Assembly (NCBI RefSeq): GCF_036409475.1
Contig: NZ_JAYRCK010000021.1
Location: 1 to 64,000, forward strand
Length of the DNA stretch: 64,000 nucleotides
Reading direction: 5' to 3'
From: Scandinavium sp036409475
Lineage (GTDB): Bacteria > Pseudomonadota > Gammaproteobacteria > Enterobacterales > Enterobacteriaceae
In this document: positions 16,709-25,710 of the stretch, one piece after another
Layout: every line of letters begins with the position of its first letter
Numbering within the stretch: the first letter of the stretch is position 1
Program-made: the position numbers and the translations under genes
The notes under the pieces: model-generated
Database searches by the model: none
Told to the model about the DNA's origin: nothing
Seen by the model: only the letters and a program-made list of their open reading frames with translations

Positions 16709-17688
16709 AGTGTCGGCCTCCCGGCATCATCGAGGGGGAAGTGGCATTTAGACTGACGTCCGTTATCCACCAGATTCAGTTCAGGTTCAACGCTGCGGCA
16801 TTTGTCCGTCGCGTACGGGCAGCGCGGGTTGAGCAGACAACCGTTCGGACGGTCATATTTACCCGGTACCACACCCGGCAGCGAGGCCAGACGCGCTTTA
16901 TCTTGCGCAAACTCCGGCAACGCACGAAGCAATGCCTGAGTATAAGGATGGCGCGGAGCACGGAAAATATCCTGCGCCGCGCCCGTTTCAACCACCTGAC
17001 CTGCATACATCACGATGATTTTATGTGCCGCTTCGGCCACCAGTGCCAGATCGTGAGTGATCAGCACCAGCGCCATGTTCTCTTTCTGCTGAAGCTCCAG
17101 CAGCAGCTCGATGATCTGTGCCTGGATGGTCACGTCCAGCGCGGTGGTCGGTTCATCGGCAATCAGCAGCTTCGGACGACAGGCAATCGCCATCGCAATC
17201 ATCACACGCTGGCTCATCCCACCGGAAAGCTGGTGCGGATAGACATCGAGACGTGATGCCGGATCGGGAATGCCCACCAGGTTCAACAAATCAATCGCAC
17301 GCTGGCGACGGGTTTTCTTGTTCCCGCCTTGATGCACCTTGATCGCTTCCATTATCTGGAAACCGACGGTGTAGCACGGGTTCAGGCTGGTCATCGGGTC
17401 CTGGAAAATCATCGCCACTTCCGCGCCCACCAACTGGCGGCGTTCTTTTTCGGAAATGCGCTGTAAATCGCGACCATTAAATTCCAGCTTTTCAGCCATC
17501 ACGCGGCCCGGGTAATCAATCAGCCCCATGATAGCCAGCGAACTCACGGATTTACCGGAGCCGGATTCGCCCACGATGCCGACCACTTCACCTTGCTTAA
17601 CGCTGTAACTGATGCGGTCTACGGCACGGAACGGGGTACCTTCGTCACCGAAGTGCACCGATAATTTATCTACATTTAATAACGCCAT
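16705..17688 (-). CDS. dppD: Dipeptide ABC transporter ATP-binding protein DppD
   Basis: A 327-residue ATPase with Walker A GESGSGKS, signature LSGGMSQRVMIAMAI and Walker B LLIADEPTTALD, plus the C-terminal CLLNPRCPYATDKC motif typical of Opp/Dpp ATPases. It partners DppF and lies 10 bp after dppC. Length equals E. coli DppD. Confidence 0.97.
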   Translation of the reverse strand: MALLNVDKLSVHFGDEGTPFRAVDRISYSVKQGEVVGIVGESGSGKSVSSLAIMGLIDYPGRVMAEKLEFNGRDLQRISEKERRQLVGAEVAMIFQDPMTSLNPCYTVGFQIMEAIKVHQGGNKKTRRQRAIDLLNLVGIPDPASRLDVYPHQLSGGMSQRVMIAMAIACRPKLLIADEPTTALDVTIQAQIIELLLELQQKENMALVLITHDLALVAEAAHKIIVMYAGQVVETGAAQDIFRAPRHPYTQALLRALPEFAQDKARLASLPGVVPGKYDRPNGCLLNPRCPYATDKCRSVEPELNLVDNGRQSKCHFPLDDAGRPTL

Positions 17689-17698
17689 CTCGTGCCTC

Positions 17699-18598
17699 TT
17701 ACTGCTTCAGTTTCGGATCCAGCGCGTCGCGCAGACCGTCGCCCATCAGGTTAAATGCCAGCACCGTCAGCAGGATAGCGAGACCCGGGAAGGTCACGAC
17801 CCACCAGGCGCTCTGCGCGAACTGCAACACGTCGGAGAGCATGGTGCCCCACTCCGGTGTTGGCGGCTGCGCACCCATGCCAAGGAAGCCAAGAGCGGCC
17901 ATATCGAGAATGGCGTTCGAGAAACCGAGCGACGCCTGAACAATCAGCGGCGCAAGGCAGTTTGGGAAAATATTGACGAACATCTGGCGCATCGCACCGG
18001 CACCCGCCACCCGCGATGCGGTCACGTAATCGCGGTTCACTTCCACCAGCACCGCCGCACGCGTCAGACGCACGTAGTGAGGAAGGGCGACAAACGTCAG
18101 CGCCAGCGCGGCGTTACCTATCGACGGGCCGAAAATCGCCACCAATACCAGCGCCAGCAGCAGGCTTGGCAGCGCCAGCATAATGTCGACGATACGCATG
18201 ATGATGTTATCGACGATACCGCCGAAGTAGCCCGCCACCAGTCCGAGGACAATCCCCATCACCAGCGACAGCACAACGACCAGACAGCCAACCAGCAACG
18301 ACAGACGCGCGCCGTACATCAGACGCGAAAGCACATCGCGGCCTACGTCATCGGTACCGAGCAGGTGCGACAGCGTGCCGCCCTCCTGCCAGAACGGCGG
18401 GACTAACAGCGAATCACGGAACTGATCCGCCGGGTTATACGGCGCAATCCAGTTGGCGAAGATAGCGATGAACATCACTACCACCACATACACCAGCCCG
18501 ACCACCGCGCCTTTATTGCGTTTGAAATAGTGCCAGAACTCCTGCAACGGGGTCATGGGCACCGGAGCAGTAACTTTAGTTTCAGTGACTTGTGACAT
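17699..18598 (-). CDS. dppC: Dipeptide ABC transporter permease DppC
   Basis: A 299-residue inner-membrane permease with an N-terminal OppC-type cytoplasmic tail, first helix (VVVVMFIAIFANWIAPY) and the EAA loop near residue 200 (YVTASRVAGAGAMRQMF). It pairs with DppB. The gene starts 9 bp after dppB. Confidence 0.96.
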   Translation of the reverse strand: MSQVTETKVTAPVPMTPLQEFWHYFKRNKGAVVGLVYVVVVMFIAIFANWIAPYNPADQFRDSLLVPPFWQEGGTLSHLLGTDDVGRDVLSRLMYGARLSLLVGCLVVVLSLVMGIVLGLVAGYFGGIVDNIIMRIVDIMLALPSLLLALVLVAIFGPSIGNAALALTFVALPHYVRLTRAAVLVEVNRDYVTASRVAGAGAMRQMFVNIFPNCLAPLIVQASLGFSNAILDMAALGFLGMGAQPPTPEWGTMLSDVLQFAQSAWWVVTFPGLAILLTVLAFNLMGDGLRDALDPKLKQ

Positions 18599-18607
18599 GA
18601 TGGCCCC

Positions 18608-19627
18608 TTACTTCTTATGTCGAATACGCGGGTTCACCACGCCGTACAGCAGGTCGACCAGCAGGTTGACGAGAATAATCATCGTCGCCACCAGCAGCAC
18701 CCCGCCCTGCACCACCGGATAGTCACGGCGTTGCAACGCATCAATCAGCCAGCGTCCAAGACCCGGCCAGGAGAAGATGGTTTCAGTCAGAATAGCGCCC
18801 GCCAGCAGCGTGCCGACCTGCAAACCGATAACTGTCACCACCGGCAGCATCGCGTTACGCAGCGCATGGACGATGATCACACGCATACGCGTCAGCCCTT
18901 TCGCACGCGCGGTACGAATGTAGTCTTCGCCCAGCACTTCCAGCATCGCCGAACGGGTCATACGCACGATCACCGCTAACGGAATGGTGCCGAGCACCAC
19001 CGCAGGCAGCACCATGTGCGCCAGCGCGTCGATAAAGTCGCCCGGTTCGCCCCAGATGGCGGTATCAATCAGCATGAAACCGGTTAACGGCAGCGTGTCA
19101 TCGAGGAACACCGAATCGCTGATACGCCCGGAAACCGGCGCGAGGTTCAGCTGCACGGAGACCAGCATGATCAGCATCATGCCCCACCAGAAGATAGGCA
19201 TGGAGTAACCGGTCAGCGCCAGGCCAACAGCGGTATGGTCGAAGATGGAGCCCCGTTTGACGGCAGCCAGCACGCCAACGGGAATGCCGACAGCAACGGC
19301 AAAAATCATGGCGCAGACACCGAGTTCCAGTGTCGCTTTAAAGCGAGGCACGAACTCGTCCCACACCGGCAGGCGGCTCTTCAGCGAAATACCCAAATCG
19401 CCATGAAGCACACCCCAGACATAGTGGAGATACTGCTGCCACAGCGGCTTATCCAGGCCTAAAGCGGCCAGAAGCTCGGCGTGACGCTCAGGGGAGATAC
19501 CACGCTCACCTGCCATGATCAGCACCGGGTCGCCGGGGATCATATGGACGAAGGCAAAAGTGAGGAGGGTGATACCGATAAAGGTCGGGATGACTAATCC
19601 CAAACGTCGGAGGATGAACTGCAACAT
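18608..19627 (-). CDS. dppB: Dipeptide ABC transporter permease DppB
   Basis: A 339-residue inner-membrane permease, the same length as in E. coli. It begins MLQFILRRLGLVIPTFIGIT, the typical OppB-type first helix, and carries the EAA motif YIRTARAKGLTRMRVI near residue 235. It is separated from dppA by a 159-bp gap with a REP element, so expression is likely lower than that of the binding protein. Confidence 0.97.
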   Translation of the reverse strand: MLQFILRRLGLVIPTFIGITLLTFAFVHMIPGDPVLIMAGERGISPERHAELLAALGLDKPLWQQYLHYVWGVLHGDLGISLKSRLPVWDEFVPRFKATLELGVCAMIFAVAVGIPVGVLAAVKRGSIFDHTAVGLALTGYSMPIFWWGMMLIMLVSVQLNLAPVSGRISDSVFLDDTLPLTGFMLIDTAIWGEPGDFIDALAHMVLPAVVLGTIPLAVIVRMTRSAMLEVLGEDYIRTARAKGLTRMRVIIVHALRNAMLPVVTVIGLQVGTLLAGAILTETIFSWPGLGRWLIDALQRRDYPVVQGGVLLVATMIILVNLLVDLLYGVVNPRIRHKK

Positions 19628-19686
19628 AACACGTACTCTCTCTAAAGACGCTCAGCCTGGAACTGCTCGTCTGTATTGCTCACAAC

Positions 19687-19777
19687 TGCCGGGTGGCGCT
19701 GCCGCTTACCCGGCCTACTTGTGTAGGCCCGCGCAAGCACAGCGCCGCCGGGCATAAGGGCACGTGAGTGCCCCTTA
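19687..19777. repeat. REP element and hairpin between dppA and dppB
   Basis: TGCCGGGTGGCGCTGCCGC and its inverse GCACAGCGCCGCCGGGCA form a long stem (19687-19754) typical of enterobacterial REP/BIME sequences. A second hairpin follows (GGGCAC-GTGA-GTGCCC, 19758-19773). Such elements protect the upstream dppA message from 3' decay and reduce read-through into dppB. Confidence 0.75.
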
Positions 19778-19786
19778 CATTTTTAA

Positions 19787-21394
19787 TTATTCGACAGAGA
19801 CGTTTTCGAAGTGGTGTTTACCCAACGGATCCACCACATAGCCTTTGACTTCTTTACGCACTGGCTCGTACACGGTGGAGTGAGCGATGATCAGCGCCGG
19901 AGCCTGGTCATGCATCACTACCTGAGCCTGTTTGTACAGTTCAACACGCTTGTTGTGATCGTCGGTCGCACGCGCCGGCTGAATCAGGTCTTCAAACGGC
20001 TTGTAACACCAGCGAGAGTAGTTGGAACCATCTTTCGCCGCTGCACAGCTGAACAGGGTGGCGAAGAAGTTATCCGGGTCCCCATTGTCGCCGGTCCAGC
20101 CCATCATTACAGACTGATGCTCACCCGCTTTCGCACGTTTCAGGTACTCGCCCCACTCGTAGGTCACGATGTTGGCTTTCACGCCCACTTTCGCCCAGTC
20201 AGCCTGAATCATCTCAGCCATACGGCGAGCGTTCGGGTTGTAAGGACGCTGAACCGGCATTGCCCACAGGTCGATGGTGAAACCGTCTGCGTGGCCCGCT
20301 TCTTTCAGCAGCGCTTTGGCTTTCTCAGGATCGTAGGTGTAATCCTTCACATCGTCGTTATAGCCCCACATGGTGGGTGGGATCAGGTTTTTCGCGGCAA
20401 CGCCTGCGCCCTGATAAACGGCTTTGATGATGGATTCTTTGTTCACCGCATAGGTCAGCGCCTGACGAACTTTCACATCATCCAGCGGCTTCTTCTCGGT
20501 GTTGAAGGAGAGGTAACCCACGTTCAGACCCGCCTGAGACAGCAGGTTGATGTTCTTGTCCTGCTTCATGCGAGCGATGTCAGCCGGGTTCGGGTATGGC
20601 ATGACCTGGCATTCGTTTTTCTGCAGTTTGGCGTAACGCACAGAAGCATCAGGGGTGATAGAGAAGACCAGACGGTCAATCTGTGGCTTGGTGCCCCAGT
20701 AGCCCGGGAACGCTTTGTACAGAATACGGGAGTCTTTCTGGTACTGCAGCAGCTGGAACGGACCGGTACCGATTGGGTTCAGGTCAACTTTCTCCGGCGT
20801 ACCGGCTTTCAGCATGTTGTCAGCATATTCTTTGGAGAGAATAGACGCGAAGTCCATCGCCAGATCCGCAAGGAACGGCGCTTCCGGGCGAGTCAGCACG
20901 AACTGAACGGTGTTGTCGTCCACTTTCTTCACAACGCTTATCAGGTCCGGCAGGCCCATACCTTCGAAGTACTCATAGCTGCCGCCAGAGACTTTGTGGT
21001 ACGGGTTTTTGTCATTCTTCTGCCTGTCGAAGGAGAAGACGATGTCATCTGCGTTCAGGTCGCGAGTCGGTTTGAAATCTTTGTTGTCCTGCCACTTCAC
21101 GCCCTGACGCAGGTGGAAGGTGTAGGTTTTGCCGTCGGCGCTAACGTCCCATTTCTCTGCCAGGCCAGGAATGATTTCCGTGGTCCCGGTTTTGAATTCA
21201 ACCAGACGGTTATAAATAGGAACGGAGCTGGCATCGTAGGTGGTACCAGAGGTGAAGAGCTGTGGGTTAAAGCCTTCCGGCGAGCCTTCAGAACAGTAAA
21301 CCAGGGTTTTGGCCTGCACGCTTGCCGCTACAGTCAGTGCCACCAGGCTAAGACCAAGCTTCAGCATCCCTGACTTTTTCAAGGAAATACTCAT
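19787..21394 (-). CDS. dppA: Periplasmic dipeptide-binding protein DppA
   Basis: A 535-residue SBP family 5 protein with a signal peptide (ending SVQA before KTLVYCSEG). It has the family pattern DGKTYTFHLRQGVKW and conserved aromatic ligand-site residues near the C-terminal half. It binds dipeptides for DppBCDF and also serves dipeptide chemotaxis through Tap in species that have it. The start at 21394 follows TTTGGAGCAG. In E. coli the dppA leader is a target of the GcvB small RNA, which is likely but not tested here. Length is identical to E. coli. Confidence 0.98.
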   Translation of the reverse strand: MSISLKKSGMLKLGLSLVALTVAASVQAKTLVYCSEGSPEGFNPQLFTSGTTYDASSVPIYNRLVEFKTGTTEIIPGLAEKWDVSADGKTYTFHLRQGVKWQDNKDFKPTRDLNADDIVFSFDRQKNDKNPYHKVSGGSYEYFEGMGLPDLISVVKKVDDNTVQFVLTRPEAPFLADLAMDFASILSKEYADNMLKAGTPEKVDLNPIGTGPFQLLQYQKDSRILYKAFPGYWGTKPQIDRLVFSITPDASVRYAKLQKNECQVMPYPNPADIARMKQDKNINLLSQAGLNVGYLSFNTEKKPLDDVKVRQALTYAVNKESIIKAVYQGAGVAAKNLIPPTMWGYNDDVKDYTYDPEKAKALLKEAGHADGFTIDLWAMPVQRPYNPNARRMAEMIQADWAKVGVKANIVTYEWGEYLKRAKAGEHQSVMMGWTGDNGDPDNFFATLFSCAAAKDGSNYSRWCYKPFEDLIQPARATDDHNKRVELYKQAQVVMHDQAPALIIAHSTVYEPVRKEVKGYVVDPLGKHHFENVSVE

Positions 21395-21990
21395 TATTCT
21401 GCTCCAAATGTGATGTTTGTTGTGTTTTTCCGCCAGGCCTTTATTTGTTTTTTACCCGGTCTGGTCGGTAGTGCCCGAAGGCGTTAAAAGGGTTGGAGAT
21501 TCCTTTCAGAAGAGCGACTGAGTTGCAGCGCAGATTCTCCCTGAAATGCCCCTCATGCCCTACAATCTGTCAACAAGATGTGCAAACGTCAATACAGGTA
21601 ACCGGGATTTACATCAGGGGTGAGAATTGACAAACAAAGATTAAAAAAACTTCAGAGGCATGTTTTCAGCAGGGAAATTTATGCTACGCGCTTAACAGCA
21701 GCACAATCATCTTCACACCTTGCAATAACCAGTGATTAACAATTGCGCGAATTGGCAAAAAATTCTTGCGAGATGGCGATAATCTGAGCGATTAATAGCG
21801 TGAACGCTAAAACGCACAGGCGAAAATGCTGAGCTTATCCATAAGTAACGCAAGATTTGAGCTAATCAAATATAAAAAAATACAATGGAATATGTCACAA
21901 AATCGCGGCTGAAGGTGTAAAACGGCGGTTAGCCTGCAAATCTCTGCCTCAGAATCGCTAAGCACACGCACTCACAGCCCGTCACGGGCA
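21395..21990 (-). promoter_or_regulatory. dppA: dppA leader and promoter region
   Basis: About 600 bp without a gene. On the minus strand TTGACG (about 21592-21587) and a GATTGTA block (about 21567-21561) lie 160-200 bp before the dppA start, near where the E. coli promoter sits, but the spacing is not ideal. The part beyond 21650 is AT-rich with no recognisable element. Confidence 0.4.
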
Positions 21991-22023
21991 GTACCTCCGT
22001 TCGTTTTGTCTGAAATTAGCCCG

Positions 22024-22511
22024 GTTGATGTGGCTTTTATCGAAGCCCTCCATCGCATGGGCCCATACTGGCGTCCTGCCAATACTCAGGGCACGCTTAC
22101 AGTACGCTGAAATACGCTGCGTTCGAGGATTACAAAGCGGAACTTTGTCGTCGCGCAGCAAATTTGAAAGGAAGGTCTTGTGTTTCCTTCATCGAGACAT
22201 ATGGCCCGATGGTCGGAGAGATTACCCATCAACAGCAGGTCAATCTGTTCAACATCTCATTCAAAACTTATGTTTCAAGCGCGGAAAGGATCTATTCCCG
22301 AGTGAGCCCACGTGGCCTGCCATGGGCATTCGTTGAGCAAAAGGTGAAAGATGTTTTTTACGACACCCTTTATCAAGGAAATACCGGTGCTGGAAAAATG
22401 GCGGAGATCATCTCTCAGGGGAAAAAGGCTGAGCTTGTGAAATGGCTCAATGCCCTACGCCCTAATAAAGATGCCCGAAGAGATGCGGCCAGAATCGCAT
22501 GGCTGCAATAA
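22024..22511 (+). pseudogene. Frameshifted remnant of a lysozyme-like (muramidase) effector
   Basis: One frame reads PVDVAFIEALHRMGPYWRPA and stops near 22110. A second frame, open from 22029, continues as KYAAFEDYKAELCRRA and runs to the stop at 22511. The second part ends with a pattern like phage-type or pesticin-like muramidases: FYDTLYQGNTGAGK, a GKKAELVKWL helix and a final RRDAARIAWL. A single frameshift near 22085-22110 would join the two. The convergent neighbour encodes a DUF1311 lysozyme-inhibitor-like protein, which supports a decayed peptidoglycan-hydrolase toxin. The assignment rests on weak similarity and context. Confidence 0.4.
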
Positions 22512-22525
22512 CCCTGACTTCGGCG

Positions 22526-23008
22526 TTATTGGGCTTCCAATTGCCACGCTTCCGTCATGCGCTGAATTTCATCAATTCGACTTTTGAGCAGCGTGATTTG
22601 GCACTGAGCAAGTTCAAGCGCATTGCCATGCCCAATCGGGCGGATGGGTGCAACTGCAGCGCAAAAAGCGGTTTCATATTGCTGCCAGGCATTTTGCGAA
22701 GCAATAAAATTGCGCTTAATCTCCGTGCGGGTACTTTTAGCGTCAGCGGCCGTCGACTCAGGAATATCGTAATAGTCATTGGTGTCCATCAACACGAGTC
22801 GATGTTGGTATTCTGTTTTTAGCAAGCTTTGATAGTGACCAAGTTGACGAGACAGGCAATCGAAGGTCGACATGAATCCATCGGGATCTTCAGGATGTTG
22901 CTTTGCTTCATTCTCACATCGTTCAACTTCAGGCCCCTCAGAAACGGAGGATGCGCTGGTAGGATGTACGTATAAGCAAATGAGAAAACTCAGATAAAAC
23001 CTTTTCAT
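22526..23008 (-). CDS. DUF1311/LprI-type periplasmic protein, putative lysozyme inhibitor
   Basis: A 160-residue protein with a signal peptide (MKRFYLSFLICLYVHPTSA) and a good ribosome-binding site (GAGGGAAAG). The C-terminal 70 residues carry the DUF1311 pattern: a helix with QNAWQQYETAFC, then LAQCQITLLKSRIDEI, with conserved Cys and Trp. Members of this family include the mycobacterial lysozyme inhibitor LprI, and related proteins act as immunity factors to muramidase effectors. Its convergent neighbour is a decayed lysozyme-like gene, so it may be an orphan immunity gene that outlived its toxin. Confidence 0.6.
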   Translation of the reverse strand: MKRFYLSFLICLYVHPTSASSVSEGPEVERCENEAKQHPEDPDGFMSTFDCLSRQLGHYQSLLKTEYQHRLVLMDTNDYYDIPESTAADAKSTRTEIKRNFIASQNAWQQYETAFCAAVAPIRPIGHGNALELAQCQITLLKSRIDEIQRMTEAWQLEAQ

Positions 23009-23113
23009 CTTTCCCTCGATCTGACGCTTATCTTTCGTCGATGTATCTTCCCTGAAACATGGACTTCATATTCAAATGAACCCAATGCTGTCGCCAGCTT
23101 ACTGTTTTTAGGC

Positions 23114-23171
23114 GCAAAAAAAACCGCTCTTGAGCAAGGTTTTTCAAATTTTGTCGGTGCCAGAGGATGCG
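23114..23171. repeat. Degenerate copy of the tRNA-Pro 3' end and terminator (outer)
   Basis: Eight A, CCGCTCTTGAGC, AAGGTTTTTC, then AAATTTTGTCGGTG and AGAGGATGCG. This parallels the region at 27491-27550 (terminator hairpin, then tRNA 3' end and T-arm) with scattered substitutions. It looks like an older attachment-site remnant. Confidence 0.45.
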
Positions 23172-23212
23172 CTGGCACGGGCCTACAATAACCGCTCGCC
23201 ACCCCGGCTCCA

Positions 23213-23262
23213 GACGAAAAAAACCAGCTTTAAAAGCAGGCTTTTCGAATGTGGTCCGAGAG
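23213..23262. repeat. Degenerate copy of the tRNA-Pro 3' end and terminator (inner), candidate att site
   Basis: GACG plus an A-tract, GCTTTAAAAGCAGG, TTTTCGAATGTGGTC and CGAGAG match 27487-27537 at about 90% over 50 bp. Together with the intact tRNA it brackets about 4.3 kb that holds ridA, the CyuP-like gene, cyuA and an integrase remnant. This is the geometry expected of a tRNA-targeting island. Confidence 0.65.
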
Positions 23263-23368
23263 ATTCATCGGATGTCCCAGTGCATCTGCCCGCTTCTTTC
23301 TGGCAGAAAGTTCTGGCACCACCATACTGTTGTAGCGCGAAAATAATTTCACTCAACAGTATGAATCA

Positions 23369-23779
23369 CTAAGAGGTTTTGCGGCATGGCGACTGTACGG
23401 CAATGGCTTCTATTTCCACCAACGCATCTTTTGGCAGTCTGGCAACTTCAACGCAGGAGCGAGCCGGAAAACCTGCGCCATGCTCAGTAAAAAACGTACT
23501 GTAAGCCTCATTGACAACAGCGAACGTATCCAGGTTCTTCACAAACACAGTGGTCTTGATAATGTTGCCTACATTCAGCCCGGCAGCCTCAACAATGGCT
23601 TTGACATTTTCCAGTGACTGTCGGGCCTGGGCTGCTACATTCTCCGGCATCAGCCCGGTAGCAGGGTCCACAGGGAGCTGGCCTGACGTTATCACCATCT
23701 GTCCTGTGTTGCTGAGTTCCACACCCTGAATATAAGGCCCGATTGCCGCAGGTGCCTTGCTGGTATTAATCACGTTCAT
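23369..23779 (-). CDS. RidA/YjgF family enamine/imine deaminase
   Basis: A 136-residue protein from the ATG at 23779 (an in-frame ATG lies four codons upstream). The Rid family signature near the C-terminus, PARSCVEVARLPKDALVEIE, contains the active-site Arg. RidA hydrolyses 2-aminoacrylate and related enamines released by PLP or desulfidase enzymes, preventing damage to PLP enzymes. It is divergent from a cysteine transporter and cysteine desulfidase pair, whose product is 2-aminoacrylate, so a dedicated detoxifying role is likely. It is probably an extra copy of the housekeeping ridA, whose usual place is not in this region. Confidence 0.85.
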   Translation of the reverse strand: MNVINTSKAPAAIGPYIQGVELSNTGQMVITSGQLPVDPATGLMPENVAAQARQSLENVKAIVEAAGLNVGNIIKTTVFVKNLDTFAVVNEAYSTFFTEHGAGFPARSCVEVARLPKDALVEIEAIAVQSPCRKTS

Positions 23780-24358
23780 CGCTCTGTTCACTTCGTTAAT
23801 AATAAAAGAAAGATAAAAAAGCTTATCCCCAGGACAGGCGGAAATCCATCACAGAAATAACCCGCAACAACCGTGAGTCATGCCAGAAATAGACAATTTC
23901 ATTACAAAGAACAGAATAATATTCCGAATGGAGGGGTGCCCTTTATCTGAGCTGTGATCGAAGCAATGAAATCCAGGCACAATGTTAATGAATTGATAAT
24001 ATCCAATATTGCTCTGCGAGTTCACAGGTTTTCATCAAAAACATAATCAGACACATGAAAGCAACAAAACTTATTTCAAGAAAAACAATGCATTACTCAC
24101 CATCCTGTTTGAGCGTTAGCGTCAATTCCTTTGCCAGTCAGCGATAAGAAGAATAGAAATAAACTATTTACTTCTGAATGGAGAACCATTTTCTACCAAT
24201 AAGCAATTTCACAGTAAAAAGCAGAAAAAACACCTCCCAAATCCGCTTTATTCTTTGCTCATTCTTATAAGCACCTACATCAACGTGCTGGTTTATCTCT
24301 CCGGCAACGCCATTAAAACGACAACATGTTTACCCTACACATTCGGCAGGAGTTTTTT
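23780..24358. promoter_or_regulatory. Divergent regulatory gap between ridA-like and cyuP-like genes
   Basis: About 580 bp, very AT-rich, with no gene. It must hold both divergent promoters. No clear operator palindrome stands out by eye. Confidence 0.35.
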
Positions 24359-25690
24359 ATGACACTGGAAACAACAGACAGCAGCGTTATTACCAATACC
24401 TCTCCGCAGGCCCGACGGGCCGGAATGACAGAAAGTGAATGGCGCGAAGCCATTAAGTTCAACAGCACCGACCGGGGATGGGTCATCATGAGTATCGGGA
24501 TGGCTATCGGAGCGGGGATAGTATTCCTGCCTGTTCAGGTGGGATTAATGGGGCTGTGGGTGTTCCTGTTATCTTCCATTATCGGCTATCCGGCGATGTA
24601 CTTATTTCAGCGCCTTTTCATTAACACACTGGCGGAGTCTCCGGAATGCAAAGACTATCCCGGCGTTATCAGCGGTTATCTCGGCAAAAACTGGGGCATA
24701 CTGCTTGGAGCACTGTATTTTGTGATGCTGGTTATCTGGATGTTTGTTTATTCCACAGCAATCACCAACGACAGCGCATCGTATCTGCACACCTTCGGCG
24801 TGACAAAAGGTCTGCTCTCTGACAGCCCGTTCTACGGCCTGGCACTGATCTGCGTGCTGGTGGCCATTTCCTCTCGCGGCGAAAAGTTACTGTTTAAAGT
24901 TTCCACCGGCATGGTGCTGACCAAATTGCTGGTGGTTGCCGCCCTGGGTGTGTCGATGGTGGGTATGTGGCATCTTTACCATGCAGGCACGCTGCCGCCA
25001 ACGGGGATGCTGATTAAGAACGCCATCATTACCCTGCCATTTACGCTGACCTCCATTCTGTTTATTCAGACACTCAGCCCAATGGTCATTTCTTACCGCT
25101 CCCGTGAAAAGAATATCGAGGTGGCCCGTTTCAAGGCCCTGCGGGCGATGAATATTGCATTCGGCATCCTGTTTGTGACGGTCTTTTTCTATGCCGTGTC
25201 GTTCACACTGGCGATGGGCCATGATGAAGCCGTTAAGGCATACCAGCAGAATATTTCTGCACTGGCGATTGCGGCGCAGTTCATCAGTGACGGCGGTTCA
25301 TGGGTGAAAGTGGTCAGCGTCATTCTGAATATCTTTGCCGTCATGACGGCTTTCTTTGGTGTGTATCTGGGTTTTCGCGAAGCCACACAGGGCATCGTGA
25401 TGAACCTGCTTCGTCGCAAAATGCCTGCCGATAAAATTAATGAGGTCTGGGTTCAGCGGGGCATCATGCTGTTTGCCATCGTGCTGGCCTGGAGTGCCGT
25501 TGCCCTTAATGCACCGGTCTTAAGTTTTACCTCCATCTGTAGTCCGATATTTGGTCTGGTCGGCTGCCTTATTCCGGCCTGGCTGGTACTGAAAGTCCCT
25601 GCGTTACACAAATACAAAGGCGTCTCACTGGTGGTGATTATCATCACCGGGTTACTGCTCTGCGTCTCGCCGTTCCTGGCCTTTGCTTAA
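24359..25690 (+). CDS. HAAAP-family amino acid transporter, CyuP/YhaO-like (predicted cysteine or serine importer)
   Basis: A 443-residue inner-membrane protein with about 11 hydrophobic helices. The start at 24359 has AGGAG at good spacing; an ATG 33 bases upstream lacks one. The first helix MSIGMAIGAGIVFLPVQVG is the SdaC/TdcC/YhaO family hallmark. The length equals E. coli YhaO (CyuP). Five bases beyond its stop begins the open frame of cyuA, so the two are an operon. By context the substrate is cysteine; serine is the alternative, since SdaC relatives look alike. Confidence 0.8.
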   Translation: MTLETTDSSVITNTSPQARRAGMTESEWREAIKFNSTDRGWVIMSIGMAIGAGIVFLPVQVGLMGLWVFLLSSIIGYPAMYLFQRLFINTLAESPECKDYPGVISGYLGKNWGILLGALYFVMLVIWMFVYSTAITNDSASYLHTFGVTKGLLSDSPFYGLALICVLVAISSRGEKLLFKVSTGMVLTKLLVVAALGVSMVGMWHLYHAGTLPPTGMLIKNAIITLPFTLTSILFIQTLSPMVISYRSREKNIEVARFKALRAMNIAFGILFVTVFFYAVSFTLAMGHDEAVKAYQQNISALAIAAQFISDGGSWVKVVSVILNIFAVMTAFFGVYLGFREATQGIVMNLLRRKMPADKINEVWVQRGIMLFAIVLAWSAVALNAPVLSFTSICSPIFGLVGCLIPAWLVLKVPALHKYKGVSLVVIIITGLLLCVSPFLAFA

Positions 25691-25710
25691 TCAGGATGAG
25701 AACTGAAGAT

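Noticed and set aside
19811..21373. A 520-codon open frame antisense to dppA
   Set aside because: It mirrors dppA over its whole length and has no family features.
22555..22779. Second small minus-strand frame within the DUF1311 gene
   Set aside because: Out-of-frame shadow of the signal-peptide protein at 22526-23008.
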